Assembly (NCBI GenBank): GCA_902470695.1
Contig: CABRHH010000024.1
Coordinates: forward strand, 1 to 42,870
Length of the DNA stretch: 42,870 bases
Reading direction: 5' to 3'
From: an uncultured Collinsella sp.
Lineage (GTDB): Bacteria > Actinomycetota > Coriobacteriia > Coriobacteriales > Coriobacteriaceae
Below the pieces are notes generated by a model. The model was not told the DNA's origin. It ran no database searches and was given only the letters and a program-made list of their open reading frames with translations. Position 1 is the stretch's first letter. The number at the start of each line of letters is the position of its first letter. A program made the position numbers and the translations under genes. Shown piece by piece: positions 22,718 through 31,329 of the stretch.

Positions 22718-25477
22718 ATGGGCAAGAATATTCACGTGATTCCACATAGCCATTGGGATCGCGAGTGGTACTTCTCCACGTCCCGGTCTAAGGTCTATCT
22801 CATGTGCGACCTTGCGGATGTGTTGGATGTCTTGGAGACAAAACCAACGTTTACGACCTGGATGCTCGATGGCCAGGCGTCGCTGCTCGACGACTACCTC
22901 GCTTGGAGGCCACAGGATGAGGAGCGCATCAAGCGGCTGGTCGCTGATGGCCGTCTCATAATTGGGCCATGGTACACCCAGACCGATCAGATTATTATTT
23001 CCGGCGAGAGCATCGTGCGTAATCTCACCTACGGCATGCGTCGGTGCGAGGAGCTCGGACCGTACATGAACGTGGGCTACATGCCGGATTCTTTTGGCCA
23101 AGCGGGCAATATGCCGCAAATTTATCGACAGGCAGGTATCGAATCGACACTGTTTTGGCGCGGCGTATCGAACGATATGGTTGAGAAGCTGAGCTTTACG
23201 TGGCGGGGAGACGACGGGTCGACCGTGTTCGCCACGCAGATGCCTACCGGTTACTATATCGGCGGCACGATGCCGGAAGAGCCCGAGGAAAATGATGCCT
23301 GGTGGCGTGCGGAGGCGCTCGACACTCTGGCACCGCGTCACGTGACCGAGAACGTGTACTTCCCCTGCGGTTTCGACCAGGCACCCGTTCGCGCAAATCT
23401 GCCTGAACTGATCGCCGCTCGAAACGCACGTGATTCTGAGAACACGTACTGCATGAGCAGCCTGCCCGCCTATCTCGATGCAACGCGTGCCGCAATCGAG
23501 CGTGATGGCATTGAGCTTGAAGAGGTTCATGGCGAGCTCTTAAATGCCAAGCACATGCGCATTCATCGTAGTATTTGGTCGAGCCGGTCTGACTTGAAGA
23601 AGCTGAATACGCAGATACAGCATTACGTTGTCAACGTGCTTGAGCCGTTGCTTACGCTTTCACGCGGCATGGGGAACGCGTATCCCCATGCTGCCGTCGA
23701 GCACGTGTGGAAACTCCTATTTGAAAATGCCGCGCACGACTCCATCGGATCGTGCGTCGCCGATACGGTTAACGAGGATGTCCGCTTGCGCTATAAGCAG
23801 GCAAATGATATAGCCACATCGTTGGTGGAGCTTCATAGTCGCCTGATTGCAACGAGCATCGATGCCAAGGGCGCCCCTATGACGTTTACGGTGCTCAATC
23901 CGTTGCCACAGGCCCGCTCTGGGGTGGTGATCAAGAAGATGTATCTGCCTGGCGACGGGTTCTCCATTGTTGATGAGGCCGATCGTCCGGTGGCATATAC
24001 GTTGATTGAGAGCCACGACCTTACCGAGTATGTGCGGGCCCAAACGATTCGCCTCAACCCCAGTGCGCCCATGTATATGCCGGAGCGTATCATCGAGGCG
24101 ACGATTGCGCTCGAAGCGCACGAGGTGCCGGCGCTTGGATATGCGCAGTATCGTCTTGTTCCCGATGGGGCTGCAGCTAACGAGCTTCGCAGGCTCGATC
24201 GGTCCGCCTCGCTTGAAAACGAGTTCTATTGTATTTGGGTGAACGCAGATGGCAGCCTGCGTGTGGAAGATAAGGCAACGGGCGTTGTGTACGATCGCCA
24301 AGCGGTGCTTGAAGAGAATGGTGACGACGGTGACTCGTTCAACTACTCTCCGCCCCGTGCCGACATGGTGATTCGCTCGTGCGATGGAGGTGCGCCTACG
24401 GTGCGCCTTGAGGCGGGGGACGTGTATGGCCGTGCGGTAATCGAGCATGTCATGGCTGTGCCGGCAACGCTTGAAGAGCGCGCCAAGGGAGTGCGCTCCG
24501 CTGAGATGCCCGTGACGCTGACGGTCGGGTTGCGCCGCGGCAGCCGCGTGGTCGATGTGAACGTGCATGTTGAAAACACGGTGGGCTCACACCGCCTCTG
24601 CATCCTGTTCGATGCCCAGATGGCGACGAGCGTGAACTATGCCGACCAGCAGTTTGGCGCTATTTGCCGCGACAACGTACATGCCGAGGAGATGGCTCTC
24701 TACAGGGCATCGTGCGCGGCGGCTGAAGGCTCGTCGGTTGCCGAGGATGCGGCGCTACCTGCCAACTGGCGCCAGAATATGGAGACCTGGCAAGAGCCGA
24801 GCATTTCGATTGAGCCTACGCAAACGTATGTGGCGCTTTCCGACGGCAAGCGCGGGCTTGCGGTGCTGCCTCTTGGCGTTCGCGAGTATGAGATTGTGGG
24901 CGATGAAGGCAACCAGATTCGCCTTACCGTGTTTCGTTCCTATGGTTTCATGGGCCGAGAGAACCTGCTGTATCGTCCCGGCAGGGCATCGGGCGAGCGC
25001 ACCATGGAGACCCCTGACGCCCAGCTCATCGGTCCCCATGATTATCAGCTCGGGTTTACCGCGTTTGCGGGAGACGTCGATGAGGGTCGTGTGGCCGAAC
25101 TCGCTCGTTCGTACGATGGCGGATTGCAGGTGTACGAGTACGCAGAGTTCCTTAATGGTCGACTCATCTTCTCTGAGCCTGAGATTGTGGGGAGCCGTTC
25201 GGCAGCCGACTCGCTGCTTGAGGTCGAGGGCACCGCAATCGTGTCTGCCGTCAAAGCGGCAGATGACCCTACGCGTCCGGGCATCGTGATTCGACTGTTC
25301 AATGGCTTTAATGAAAAAAGCGCTACAGCGGAGCTTGTGTGCGCCACCCCGATCAAGCGTGCTTGCCTTTGCGACCTGCGCGAGCGACCGCTTGAGGAGC
25401 TGCACCCCGACGGGCGTCACGTTCGACTGCCCGACTTGGGACATTGTGCCTTTATGACGGCGTACGTGGAGTTTTAG
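22718..25477 (+). CDS. GH38 alpha-mannosidase (MngB-like)
   Basis: This 919-residue enzyme has no signal peptide, so it acts in the cytoplasm. The zinc and catalytic residues of GH38 are visible: HSHWD near the start (residues 9-13), the nucleophile Asp in GYMPDSFGQAGNMPQI (about residue 125) and AHDSIGSC (about residue 345). Length and layout match bacterial enzymes such as E. coli MngB (mannosylglycerate hydrolase), which acts on the phosphorylated product of its PTS. Next to a fructose-family PTS, this suggests uptake and splitting of an alpha-mannoside (mannosylglycerate or manno-oligosaccharide from host glycans). The ATG follows TTTGGAAGGAA. Confidence 0.93.
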   Translation: MGKNIHVIPHSHWDREWYFSTSRSKVYLMCDLADVLDVLETKPTFTTWMLDGQASLLDDYLAWRPQDEERIKRLVADGRLIIGPWYTQTDQIIISGESIVRNLTYGMRRCEELGPYMNVGYMPDSFGQAGNMPQIYRQAGIESTLFWRGVSNDMVEKLSFTWRGDDGSTVFATQMPTGYYIGGTMPEEPEENDAWWRAEALDTLAPRHVTENVYFPCGFDQAPVRANLPELIAARNARDSENTYCMSSLPAYLDATRAAIERDGIELEEVHGELLNAKHMRIHRSIWSSRSDLKKLNTQIQHYVVNVLEPLLTLSRGMGNAYPHAAVEHVWKLLFENAAHDSIGSCVADTVNEDVRLRYKQANDIATSLVELHSRLIATSIDAKGAPMTFTVLNPLPQARSGVVIKKMYLPGDGFSIVDEADRPVAYTLIESHDLTEYVRAQTIRLNPSAPMYMPERIIEATIALEAHEVPALGYAQYRLVPDGAAANELRRLDRSASLENEFYCIWVNADGSLRVEDKATGVVYDRQAVLEENGDDGDSFNYSPPRADMVIRSCDGGAPTVRLEAGDVYGRAVIEHVMAVPATLEERAKGVRSAEMPVTLTVGLRRGSRVVDVNVHVENTVGSHRLCILFDAQMATSVNYADQQFGAICRDNVHAEEMALYRASCAAAEGSSVAEDAALPANWRQNMETWQEPSISIEPTQTYVALSDGKRGLAVLPLGVREYEIVGDEGNQIRLTVFRSYGFMGRENLLYRPGRASGERTMETPDAQLIGPHDYQLGFTAFAGDVDEGRVAELARSYDGGLQVYEYAEFLNGRLIFSEPEIVGSRSAADSLLEVEGTAIVSAVKAADDPTRPGIVIRLFNGFNEKSATAELVCATPIKRACLCDLRERPLEELHPDGRHVRLPDLGHCAFMTAYVEF

Positions 25478-25711
25478 CCGCTTCGATCGGGAAGCGTTGC
25501 TCCGTGGGCGCGCAGGTGCCGGGTGACGTGGGTCCATCCCATGTCACCCGGCATCCCGTTCGGCTTTGAATGCGGATGCCATGGGCGACTGCGCGTCGTT
25601 GATGTATTTGGGTTTCGGGGGATGTGGGCCGTACGGAACGGCATGGGGTCGCGTCCCGCGGTGACGCATGTGGTACATGGATAATTGAGTGTTTGGAGAA
25701 GAGGTCCAGCA
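25478..25711. repeat. Gene-free gap with two palindromes
   Basis: This 234-bp gap holds a 17-bp hairpin with two G-U pairs and a 5-nt loop (25516-25554), probably ending GH38 transcription although no T run follows. Overlapping its end is a 31-bp dyad (25550-25580; GGCATCC ... TTC ... GAA ... GGATGCC). A related dyad lies after the next gene at 26684-26714. A promoter for the ROK gene must be here, but no clear boxes were found. Confidence 0.55.
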
Positions 25712-26608
25712 ATGAAGCATGAACTCATCGGCGCAATCGAGGCGGGCGGCACCAAGATGGTGCTGGCCTGCGGATATGCGGACGGCACCATCGTCGAGCG
25801 TGCGAGCATCCCCACCCGGGAGCCGGCAAAGACCATCCCGGCTATGATCTCCTGGTTCGCTGCGCGCGGGCCCGCCGCCTTGGGCATCGCGGCGTTCGGG
25901 CCCACCGGGGTGCGGCCGTCCTCGCCCGACTACGGTCGCATTCTGCAAACGCCCAAGCTCGCGTGGCGCGGGTTCGACTTCCTCGGGGCCGTGCGCGACG
26001 GCCTGGGCGTGCCGTGCGGCTACGATACGGATGTGAACGGCGCCTGCCTGGGTGAGGTGCTCTTCGGCGCCGCTCGCGGCCTGGAAACCGTGCTCTACCT
26101 CACGGTAGGCACCGGCATCGGCGCGGGGGTGTACGCGGAGGGGCATCTGCTCCACGGCATGCTGCATCCCGAGGCGGGCCACATCGAGCTCGCCCGCGTC
26201 CCGGGCGACGAGACCTTTGCCGGCGTGTGTCCCAGCCATCCGAGCTGCTTCGAGGGCCTGGCCTCGGGTCCGGCGGTGATGCGGCGCTACGGCGTGCCGC
26301 GCGCCTCCCAGCTCGCCGACGACGAGCGCTTCCTTGAGCTGGAGAGCTCCTATATCGCCCAGGGCCTGCTTGCCTATATGCACGTGCTGTCGCCCCAGCG
26401 CATCGTGCTCGGCGGCGGCGTGCCCGACCACGCGCCGGCCCTCTTGCCCCGCGTGCGCGCCAAGGTGCTCGAGCGCAACGCCGGCTACCTGTCCGCGCCG
26501 GAGCTTGCGGACATCGACGCCTACATCGTGGCGCCCGGCTGCGACGGCAGCCAGGGCGTGCTCGGCGCCATCGCCCTCGGCGCCGAGGCGCTCGCGCAGG
26601 TTTCCTAG
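25712..26608 (+). CDS. ROK-family sugar kinase (fructokinase/mannokinase type)
   Basis: This 298-residue kinase shows the ATP-phosphate loop GAIEAGGTKM, the substrate motif DTDVNGACLGE, LTVGTGIGAG, and the zinc-binding region with His and Cys (PEAGHIE ... CPSHPSCFEGLASGP) typical of ROK fructokinases such as GmuE or ScrK. It phosphorylates a free hexose with ATP. Its place after the alpha-mannosidase suggests mannose or fructose as substrate, though there is a 234-bp gap, so it may be a separate unit. The ATG at 25712 follows GGAGAAGAGG; a GTG at 25685 in frame has no ribosome site. Confidence 0.92.
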   Translation: MKHELIGAIEAGGTKMVLACGYADGTIVERASIPTREPAKTIPAMISWFAARGPAALGIAAFGPTGVRPSSPDYGRILQTPKLAWRGFDFLGAVRDGLGVPCGYDTDVNGACLGEVLFGAARGLETVLYLTVGTGIGAGVYAEGHLLHGMLHPEAGHIELARVPGDETFAGVCPSHPSCFEGLASGPAVMRRYGVPRASQLADDERFLELESSYIAQGLLAYMHVLSPQRIVLGGGVPDHAPALLPRVRAKVLERNAGYLSAPELADIDAYIVAPGCDGSQGVLGAIALGAEALAQVS

Positions 26609-26679
26609 ACGCCGCACGCGTGGCGCGCGGTCGCTGCGTGCGCGATACCTGCCGCGAAAGCAGCAGACGATGCTACGCG

Positions 26680-26718
26680 CCCCGGTATCCCGTTCAGTTC
26701 CGAACGCGGACGCCGGGG
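26680..26718. repeat. Palindromic element after the ROK gene, related to 25550-25580
   Basis: GCCCCGG and CCGGGGC form the outer stem and CGTTC/GAACG the inner stem. The core GGTATCCCGTTC...GAACGCGGACGCC matches the dyad before the ROK gene in most positions. It may serve as a terminator between the convergent ROK and GntR genes, or be a REP-like element. Confidence 0.5.
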
Positions 26719-26781
26719 CGGCCTGCACCAAATAACGGGCTGTCGTTCAGATTCTTGAAGCCCGATGTGCGCGCCGGCGGG

Positions 26782-27504
26782 TCATACGTTCTGACGCACG
26801 GCGGTATCGCGGAAGCAGAAGTGGTCGAGCCGGTGGCGCGATTGCGTGAACTCGATCATCGTCCCCTGCGCATCGAACGTCTGGCTGCTGACCACGGCAA
26901 GGTAGTCGACCTCGCCGAGGTCGAGGAGCTTGCGGTCGCATCCGTCTGCTCGCTCGCCGGTGATCTCGCGCTTGCTCATGGCGATGGTGATGCCGACATC
27001 GTGCTCGAGGTAATCGTAGATCGACTGTTCGGCGATTTCGCGGGTCAGTCCCGGCATCTCGCGCGTCAAGAAGAAGTTTCGGTCGAGAATGAGGTTTTCG
27101 CCATTGATGGAGCGAACGCGCTCGATGGCGAATAGCTCCTCGCCTGGGGGAAATCCGGTCATATCCGCGATCGCGTTGCTGGCCGCCATGCGCTCAAACG
27201 TGATGACGCGCGTTGAGCTCTCGAAGCCGCCTCGATCGCGCGCCTCCCGAAACGACTCGATGCCGCCGACGAAGAACGTCTCGCGGTCCGGCTCCCGATA
27301 TATCACGCGAACGCCTTTTCCATGCACGGGCTGCACGTAGCCTTCGTCTCGCAGCAGGGCCAGTGCCCTTCTGACGGTGTTATGCGAGCAGCTGTATGCG
27401 CGCGTGAGTACGGCTTCCGAGGGGAGAAACGATTGATAGGCGTAGTCTCCCGCCTCGATGGTCCTGCGCAGGTTGCGGTAAATCTCGTCATAGCGTGCCT
27501 TCAT
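26782..27504 (-). CDS. treR: GntR/UTRA-family repressor of the trehalose operon
   Basis: This 240-residue regulator has a GntR winged-helix domain (about 1-70; SFLPSEAVLTRAYSCSHNTVRRALALLRDEGYV) and a UTRA effector domain (about 80-238) with the ERVRSINGENLILDRNFF and SIYDYLE stretches. The UTRA pocket in trehalose regulators binds trehalose-6-phosphate. It is divergent from treB/treC, and two operator-like palindromes lie over the treB promoter, so repression of that operon is likely. The ATG follows GAGGAGCATCC on the minus strand. The name treR is inferred from neighbourhood, not from residue identity. Confidence 0.88.
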   Translation of the reverse strand: MKARYDEIYRNLRRTIEAGDYAYQSFLPSEAVLTRAYSCSHNTVRRALALLRDEGYVQPVHGKGVRVIYREPDRETFFVGGIESFREARDRGGFESSTRVITFERMAASNAIADMTGFPPGEELFAIERVRSINGENLILDRNFFLTREMPGLTREIAEQSIYDYLEHDVGITIAMSKREITGERADGCDRKLLDLGEVDYLAVVSSQTFDAQGTMIEFTQSRHRLDHFCFRDTAVRQNV

Positions 27505-27676
27505 GGATGCTCCTCGATATCCGTATGCAGGCCCATCTTATCTGAATCAGTGCGCCAGTAAACCCGTGTTTCGTCGATAGCCAGGCAGCGGTTGCCCCAT
27601 CGCCTGATCGTTCGAGGGGAGTTGGGAGGGCGGCACGCCGTTTACCGACGTTTTCATGCCGCTCGCCCGGTTGATG

Positions 27677-27694
27677 AACTTATTCAAATGAGAT
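27677..27694. promoter_or_regulatory. tre operator, copy 1
   Basis: AACTTATTCAAATGAGAT shares the first 13 bases with copy 2 and is an imperfect palindrome. It overlaps the candidate -35 region (TATTCA, 27681-27686) of treB. Confidence 0.65.
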
Positions 27695-27703
27695 GTGGCA
27701 GAC

Positions 27704-27709
27704 TAGCAT
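27704..27709 (+). promoter_or_regulatory. Candidate -10 of treB
   Basis: TAGCAT lies between the two operator copies, 17 bp after TATTCA. The weak match means this is only a candidate. Confidence 0.35.
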
Positions 27710-27710
27710 T

Positions 27711-27728
27711 AACTTATTCAAATAAGTT
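27711..27728. promoter_or_regulatory. tre operator, copy 2
   Basis: AACTTATTCAAATAAGTT is a perfect 8-bp dyad around CA. It starts 34 bp after copy 1 and lies where the transcript should begin, which fits repression by a GntR-family dimer. Confidence 0.75.
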
Positions 27729-27772
27729 GCCGAGCGAGCAGAGCGGCAACGGAGGGCGAGCAGGAGGGCAAT

Positions 27773-29230
27773 ATGGGCAAGTACGTAGACGATGCACGAG
27801 CGCTGCTTCCGCTGGTTGGTGGAAAGGAGAACATCTCGGCGGTGACGCACTGCGTGACGCGCATGCGCTTCGTGCTGGTGGACAAGGACCGTGCCGACGT
27901 GGCGCGCATCGAGGAGCTCCCGAGCGTCAAGGGCACCTTTACGCAGGCGGGTCAATTCCAGGTGATCATCGGTAACGATGTGGCGGAGTTCTACAACGAT
28001 TTCACGTCCGTTTCCGGTATCGAGGGCGTGTCGAAGCAGACCGCCAAGGAGGCCGCAGCGTCTAACCAAAACCCGCTTCAGCGCGCCATGAGCGTGCTCG
28101 GTGAGGTCTTCGCCCCGCTCATCCCGGCACTCGTCTGCGGCGGTCTCATCTTGGGATTCCGCAACATCATCGGCGAGGTCAACTTCTTCGATGCGAACGG
28201 TGCGTTCGACCTTGAGCATGGCGTGAGCTCCATCGCGGACGGCTCGACGTTCTGGATGGGCGTGTACAACTTCCTGTGGCTGATCGGCGAGGCGGTGTTC
28301 CATATGCTGCCCGTAGGTATCTGCTGGTCGGTGACGAAGAAGATGGGCACCACGCAGATTCTCGGCATCGTGCTCGGCCTCACGCTCGTGTCCGGGCAGC
28401 TGCTGAACGGCTTCTCGGTGGCGGCCACGCCTGCGGCGGACATTCCCGTGTGGGATTTCGGCTTCGCGCAAGTCCAGATGATCGGCTACCAGGGGCAGGT
28501 CATCGCCGCCCTGCTTGCCGCCTTTGTGCTGGTGGGCCTCGAGAAGTTCCTCACCAAAGTCTGCCCTGAGGTGGCGAGCATGATCGTGGTCCCCTTCTTC
28601 GCGCTCGTGCCCTCCGTCATCATCGCCCATGTGCTCGTCGGCCCGATCGGCTGGACGTTGGGCAACGCGATCGCGGATGCGGTGAACTGGGGGCTTACGT
28701 CCAACGTTCGAGTGCTCTTCGCCGCTGTGTTCGGCGCCCTGTACGCGCCGGTGGTCATGACGGGCCTGCACCACATGACGAACGCCGTCGACACCCAGAT
28801 GGTGAGCACAATGGGCTACACCATCCTGTGGCCCATGATCGCCTTGTCAAACATCGCCCAGGGCTCCGCTGTCCTTGCCATGGCGTTCCTGCAGCGCGGC
28901 AACGAGCGCGCGCAGCAGATCAACGTTCCGGCGCTGATCTCGTGCTATCTGGGCGTGACCGAACCCGCCCTGTTCGGCGTCAACCTCAAATACCGGTTCC
29001 CGCTTGTGTGCGGTATGATCGGCTCCGCCTGCGCGGCGATGACCTGCACGGGCCTGGGCGTTCAGGCGCTTTCCATCGGCGTGGGCGGCCTTCCGGGCAT
29101 CCTGTCGATCAAATTCGAGTATTGGGGCGTGTTCGCCCTGTGCATGCTGGTCGCCATCGTCGTGCCTTTCGTGCTCACCTTTTTGGCGGGCAGGAAGAAG
29201 CTGCATGAGGTCGAGCGCCAGGCGGCGTAA
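27773..29230 (+). CDS. treB: PTS trehalose-specific EIIBC component
   Basis: This 485-residue protein has an EIIB domain of the glucose superfamily (about 1-85; phospho-Cys27 in ISAVTHCVTRMRF) and an EIIC domain with about ten spans (about 105-475; GLILGFRNIIGE, GEAVFHMLPVGICWSVTKKMGTTQILGIVLGLTLV, TGLHHMTNAVDTQM). These are characteristic of trehalose permeases. It brings trehalose in as trehalose-6-phosphate. There is no EIIA domain, so an EIIA-Glc-type protein from elsewhere must serve it. The ATG follows GGAGGGCAAT. treC follows after a hairpin. Confidence 0.93.
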   Translation: MGKYVDDARALLPLVGGKENISAVTHCVTRMRFVLVDKDRADVARIEELPSVKGTFTQAGQFQVIIGNDVAEFYNDFTSVSGIEGVSKQTAKEAAASNQNPLQRAMSVLGEVFAPLIPALVCGGLILGFRNIIGEVNFFDANGAFDLEHGVSSIADGSTFWMGVYNFLWLIGEAVFHMLPVGICWSVTKKMGTTQILGIVLGLTLVSGQLLNGFSVAATPAADIPVWDFGFAQVQMIGYQGQVIAALLAAFVLVGLEKFLTKVCPEVASMIVVPFFALVPSVIIAHVLVGPIGWTLGNAIADAVNWGLTSNVRVLFAAVFGALYAPVVMTGLHHMTNAVDTQMVSTMGYTILWPMIALSNIAQGSAVLAMAFLQRGNERAQQINVPALISCYLGVTEPALFGVNLKYRFPLVCGMIGSACAAMTCTGLGVQALSIGVGGLPGILSIKFEYWGVFALCMLVAIVVPFVLTFLAGRKKLHEVERQAA

Positions 29231-29231
29231 G

Positions 29232-29277
29232 GCTCGCTGCGCGCCCGGCCGGTTCCGTTCGGGTGCGCGCAGCGAGC
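29232..29277 (+). other. Intercistronic hairpin between treB and treC
   Basis: Arms 29232-29244 and 29265-29277 are perfectly complementary over 13 bp with a 20-nt loop. No T run follows, so it is more likely an mRNA-stabilising or attenuating structure than a terminator. Confidence 0.6.
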
Positions 29278-29338
29278 GTGGTGCATGCGTGGCCGCAGGC
29301 GAGGCCATGCGGATGCGCAGGTGGGAGGAGGTAACGAT

Positions 29339-31054
29339 ATGACCGTTGCGGGGGATCGCGACCCTAGGAACAGCATTGTGTACCAGATATATGTCAAGAG
29401 CTTTTGCGATAGCGATGGCGATGGCATAGGGGACCTGCCCGGTATCACGAGCAAGCTCGATTACTTGGTTGACCTGGGCGTCGATTGCGTGTGGCTCACG
29501 CCGTTCTACCCCTCCCCCCAGCGCGACAACGGGTACGACATCACGGATTACTGTGCGGTCGACCCACGTTACGGGACGATGGAGGACTTCGATGAGCTGG
29601 TGCGCGAGGCGCGGCTGCGCGGTATTCGCGTGATGCTCGATATGGTGCTCTGCCATACCTCCAATCAGCACGAGTGGTTTCGGCGCGCGTGCGCGGGAGA
29701 GGGGCGGTACCGGCGCTACTACATCCTGCGCGACGGGCGTGGGTCGACGGGCGAGGGCGATCCGGGCGAGCCGCCCACCAACTGGCAGTGCGCGTTCGGC
29801 GGCAGCGCCTGGGAGTGGGAGCCGCGCCTCGGCAAGTGGTATCTGCATATGCACGATCCTTCCCAGCCGGATGTGAATTGGGATAACCCCGATGTCCGTG
29901 ACGAGATGGCGCGCGTCGTGCGCTTTTGGAAGGATCGCGGGGTTGAGGGATTCCGCTTCGATGTGGTGAGTCTCATCTCAAAGCCCGAGGTGATCGAGGA
30001 CGTCCCCGGAGACGGCACCGCCTGCCGCAGCCTCGTCGCAGACGGCCCCCATGTGCACGAGTATCTGAAGGAGCTCGTGTCGAACGCCGGGATCGACGGG
30101 ATGCTCACGGTGGGGGAGATGGCGGCGAGCGACCTGGAGAACTGCATTCGCTATTCCAACCCCGCCGAGCACGAGCTGTCCGAGACGTTCAGCTTCCACC
30201 ATCTCAAGGTCGATTATCGCGACGGCAAGAAGTGGCGCATCATGGATCCTGATATCGATGAGCTGCGCCGCTTGCTGGGCGAGTGGCAGGAGCAGATGCA
30301 GGCGGGCGGCGGTTGCTGCGCGCTGTTTTGGGACAACCACGACCAGCCTCGCGCGATTTCGCGTTTTGGGGGGCGCGAGCTCGTGGGCGAGCGCGGCGGG
30401 TCGTGGGAGCGCGTGGGCAAGGCGCTCGGCATATGCTTGTTTGCGATGCGCGGGACGCCCTACATCTACCAAGGCGACGAGCTGGGCATGACCAACGCCG
30501 GCTATGCAAGCATCGACATGTTCGATGACGTGGAGAGCCTCAACAACTACCGCACACTCGTGGAGGATGGCTCCACGCCCGAGGAGGCGCTGTTCGCCAT
30601 CAACGAACGTTCCCGCGACAATGGGCGCACGCCCATGCAGTGGACCGCGGGCGCGAACGCGGGATTCACCACCGGTGTGCCCTGGCTTTCGATTCCAAAG
30701 AACCATGCTGTGGTCAATGCGGAGGCGCAGCGGCGCTCAGAGGGTTCGATATTCGAGTTCTACCGTGCGCTGATACGCTTGCGCCACGAGCTCGCTGTGC
30801 TCAACGATGGCACGATCCGGTTCCTCGATGCCGGTGCGCACGCGCCGAAGGTGGTCGCATTCGAGCGTGTCCTGGGCGATGGACGCGTGGTCGCGGTGTG
30901 CTCGTTCGATGCGGAGCCCTGCTGCGCGGACGCTCGCGCACTCGGCATCTCCGACGCCGGGCAGCGGCTGATCGCCAACTACGATGAGCCCGCATCTGCG
31001 GAGGGTGGCGTTTTGCCCCTTCGCCCGCACGAGGCGATGCTGCTTCGCTGGTAG
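29339..31054 (+). CDS. treC: Alpha,alpha-phosphotrehalase (GH13)
   Basis: This 571-residue enzyme splits trehalose-6-phosphate into glucose and glucose-6-phosphate. GH13 regions are clear: DGDGIGDLPGI, WLTPFYPSPQRDNGYDITDY, the nucleophile Asp in GFRFDVVSLISK, the acid/base Glu in TVGEM, and FWDNHDQPR. Sequence alone would also allow an oligo-1,6-glucosidase; the neighbouring trehalose PTS decides. The ATG at 29339 follows GAGGAGG; the frame extends upstream to 29285 but without a ribosome site. It ends about 50 bp before the promoter region of the thiamine operon, with no clear terminator seen. Confidence 0.9.
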   Translation: MTVAGDRDPRNSIVYQIYVKSFCDSDGDGIGDLPGITSKLDYLVDLGVDCVWLTPFYPSPQRDNGYDITDYCAVDPRYGTMEDFDELVREARLRGIRVMLDMVLCHTSNQHEWFRRACAGEGRYRRYYILRDGRGSTGEGDPGEPPTNWQCAFGGSAWEWEPRLGKWYLHMHDPSQPDVNWDNPDVRDEMARVVRFWKDRGVEGFRFDVVSLISKPEVIEDVPGDGTACRSLVADGPHVHEYLKELVSNAGIDGMLTVGEMAASDLENCIRYSNPAEHELSETFSFHHLKVDYRDGKKWRIMDPDIDELRRLLGEWQEQMQAGGGCCALFWDNHDQPRAISRFGGRELVGERGGSWERVGKALGICLFAMRGTPYIYQGDELGMTNAGYASIDMFDDVESLNNYRTLVEDGSTPEEALFAINERSRDNGRTPMQWTAGANAGFTTGVPWLSIPKNHAVVNAEAQRRSEGSIFEFYRALIRLRHELAVLNDGTIRFLDAGAHAPKVVAFERVLGDGRVVAVCSFDAEPCCADARALGISDAGQRLIANYDEPASAEGGVLPLRPHEAMLLRW

Positions 31055-31106
31055 CTCGCCCGGCTCCCGCTTTCGCTCGATGCCGTCTTCGAGGACTTTG
31101 AATCGA

Positions 31107-31136
31107 TGGACGTTCCGAACCCCGTTGCACTATACT
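31107..31136 (+). promoter_or_regulatory. Promoter of the thiamine-transport operon
   Basis: TGGACG (31107-31112), 18 bp, then TATACT (31131-31136). Transcription would start at the 5' end of the TPP riboswitch. Confidence 0.6.
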
Positions 31137-31146
31137 TGTCTGCGTA

Positions 31147-31258
31147 CCAACGGGGAGCTGGCGGACGCCGGCTGAGAGGAAGCCCTGGTGCCGCTTTCGC
31201 GAGCATCAACCGCTTCGACCCGCAACCTGATCCGGGTAATGCCGGCGTAGGGAAGCAA
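31147..31258 (+). promoter_or_regulatory. TPP riboswitch (THI element)
   Basis: The conserved parts are all present in order: ACGGGGAGCTGGCGG, CTGAGAGGAAGCCC, ACCCGCAACCTGATCCGGG, TAATGCCGGCGTAGGGAAGC. This RNA binds thiamine pyrophosphate. A terminator lies directly downstream, so TPP should stop transcription of the thiamine-uptake genes. Confidence 0.97.
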
Positions 31259-31276
31259 TGCTTGCGGTGAAACGAG

Positions 31277-31308
31277 CGGGCCCTACGATGATCGTGGGGC
31301 CCGTTTTT
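31277..31308 (+). terminator. Riboswitch-controlled terminator
   Basis: CGGGCCC (31277-31283) pairs with GGGCCCG (31297-31303), with ACGAT/ATCGT inside, followed by TTTTT. It is the expression platform of the TPP riboswitch. Confidence 0.92.
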
Positions 31309-31329
31309 CGTGCCCCGGGAAGGAGTGGC

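Noticed and set aside
31258..31329. Earlier start of the thiamine-binding protein
   Set aside because: This part overlaps the 3' end of the riboswitch and its terminator.
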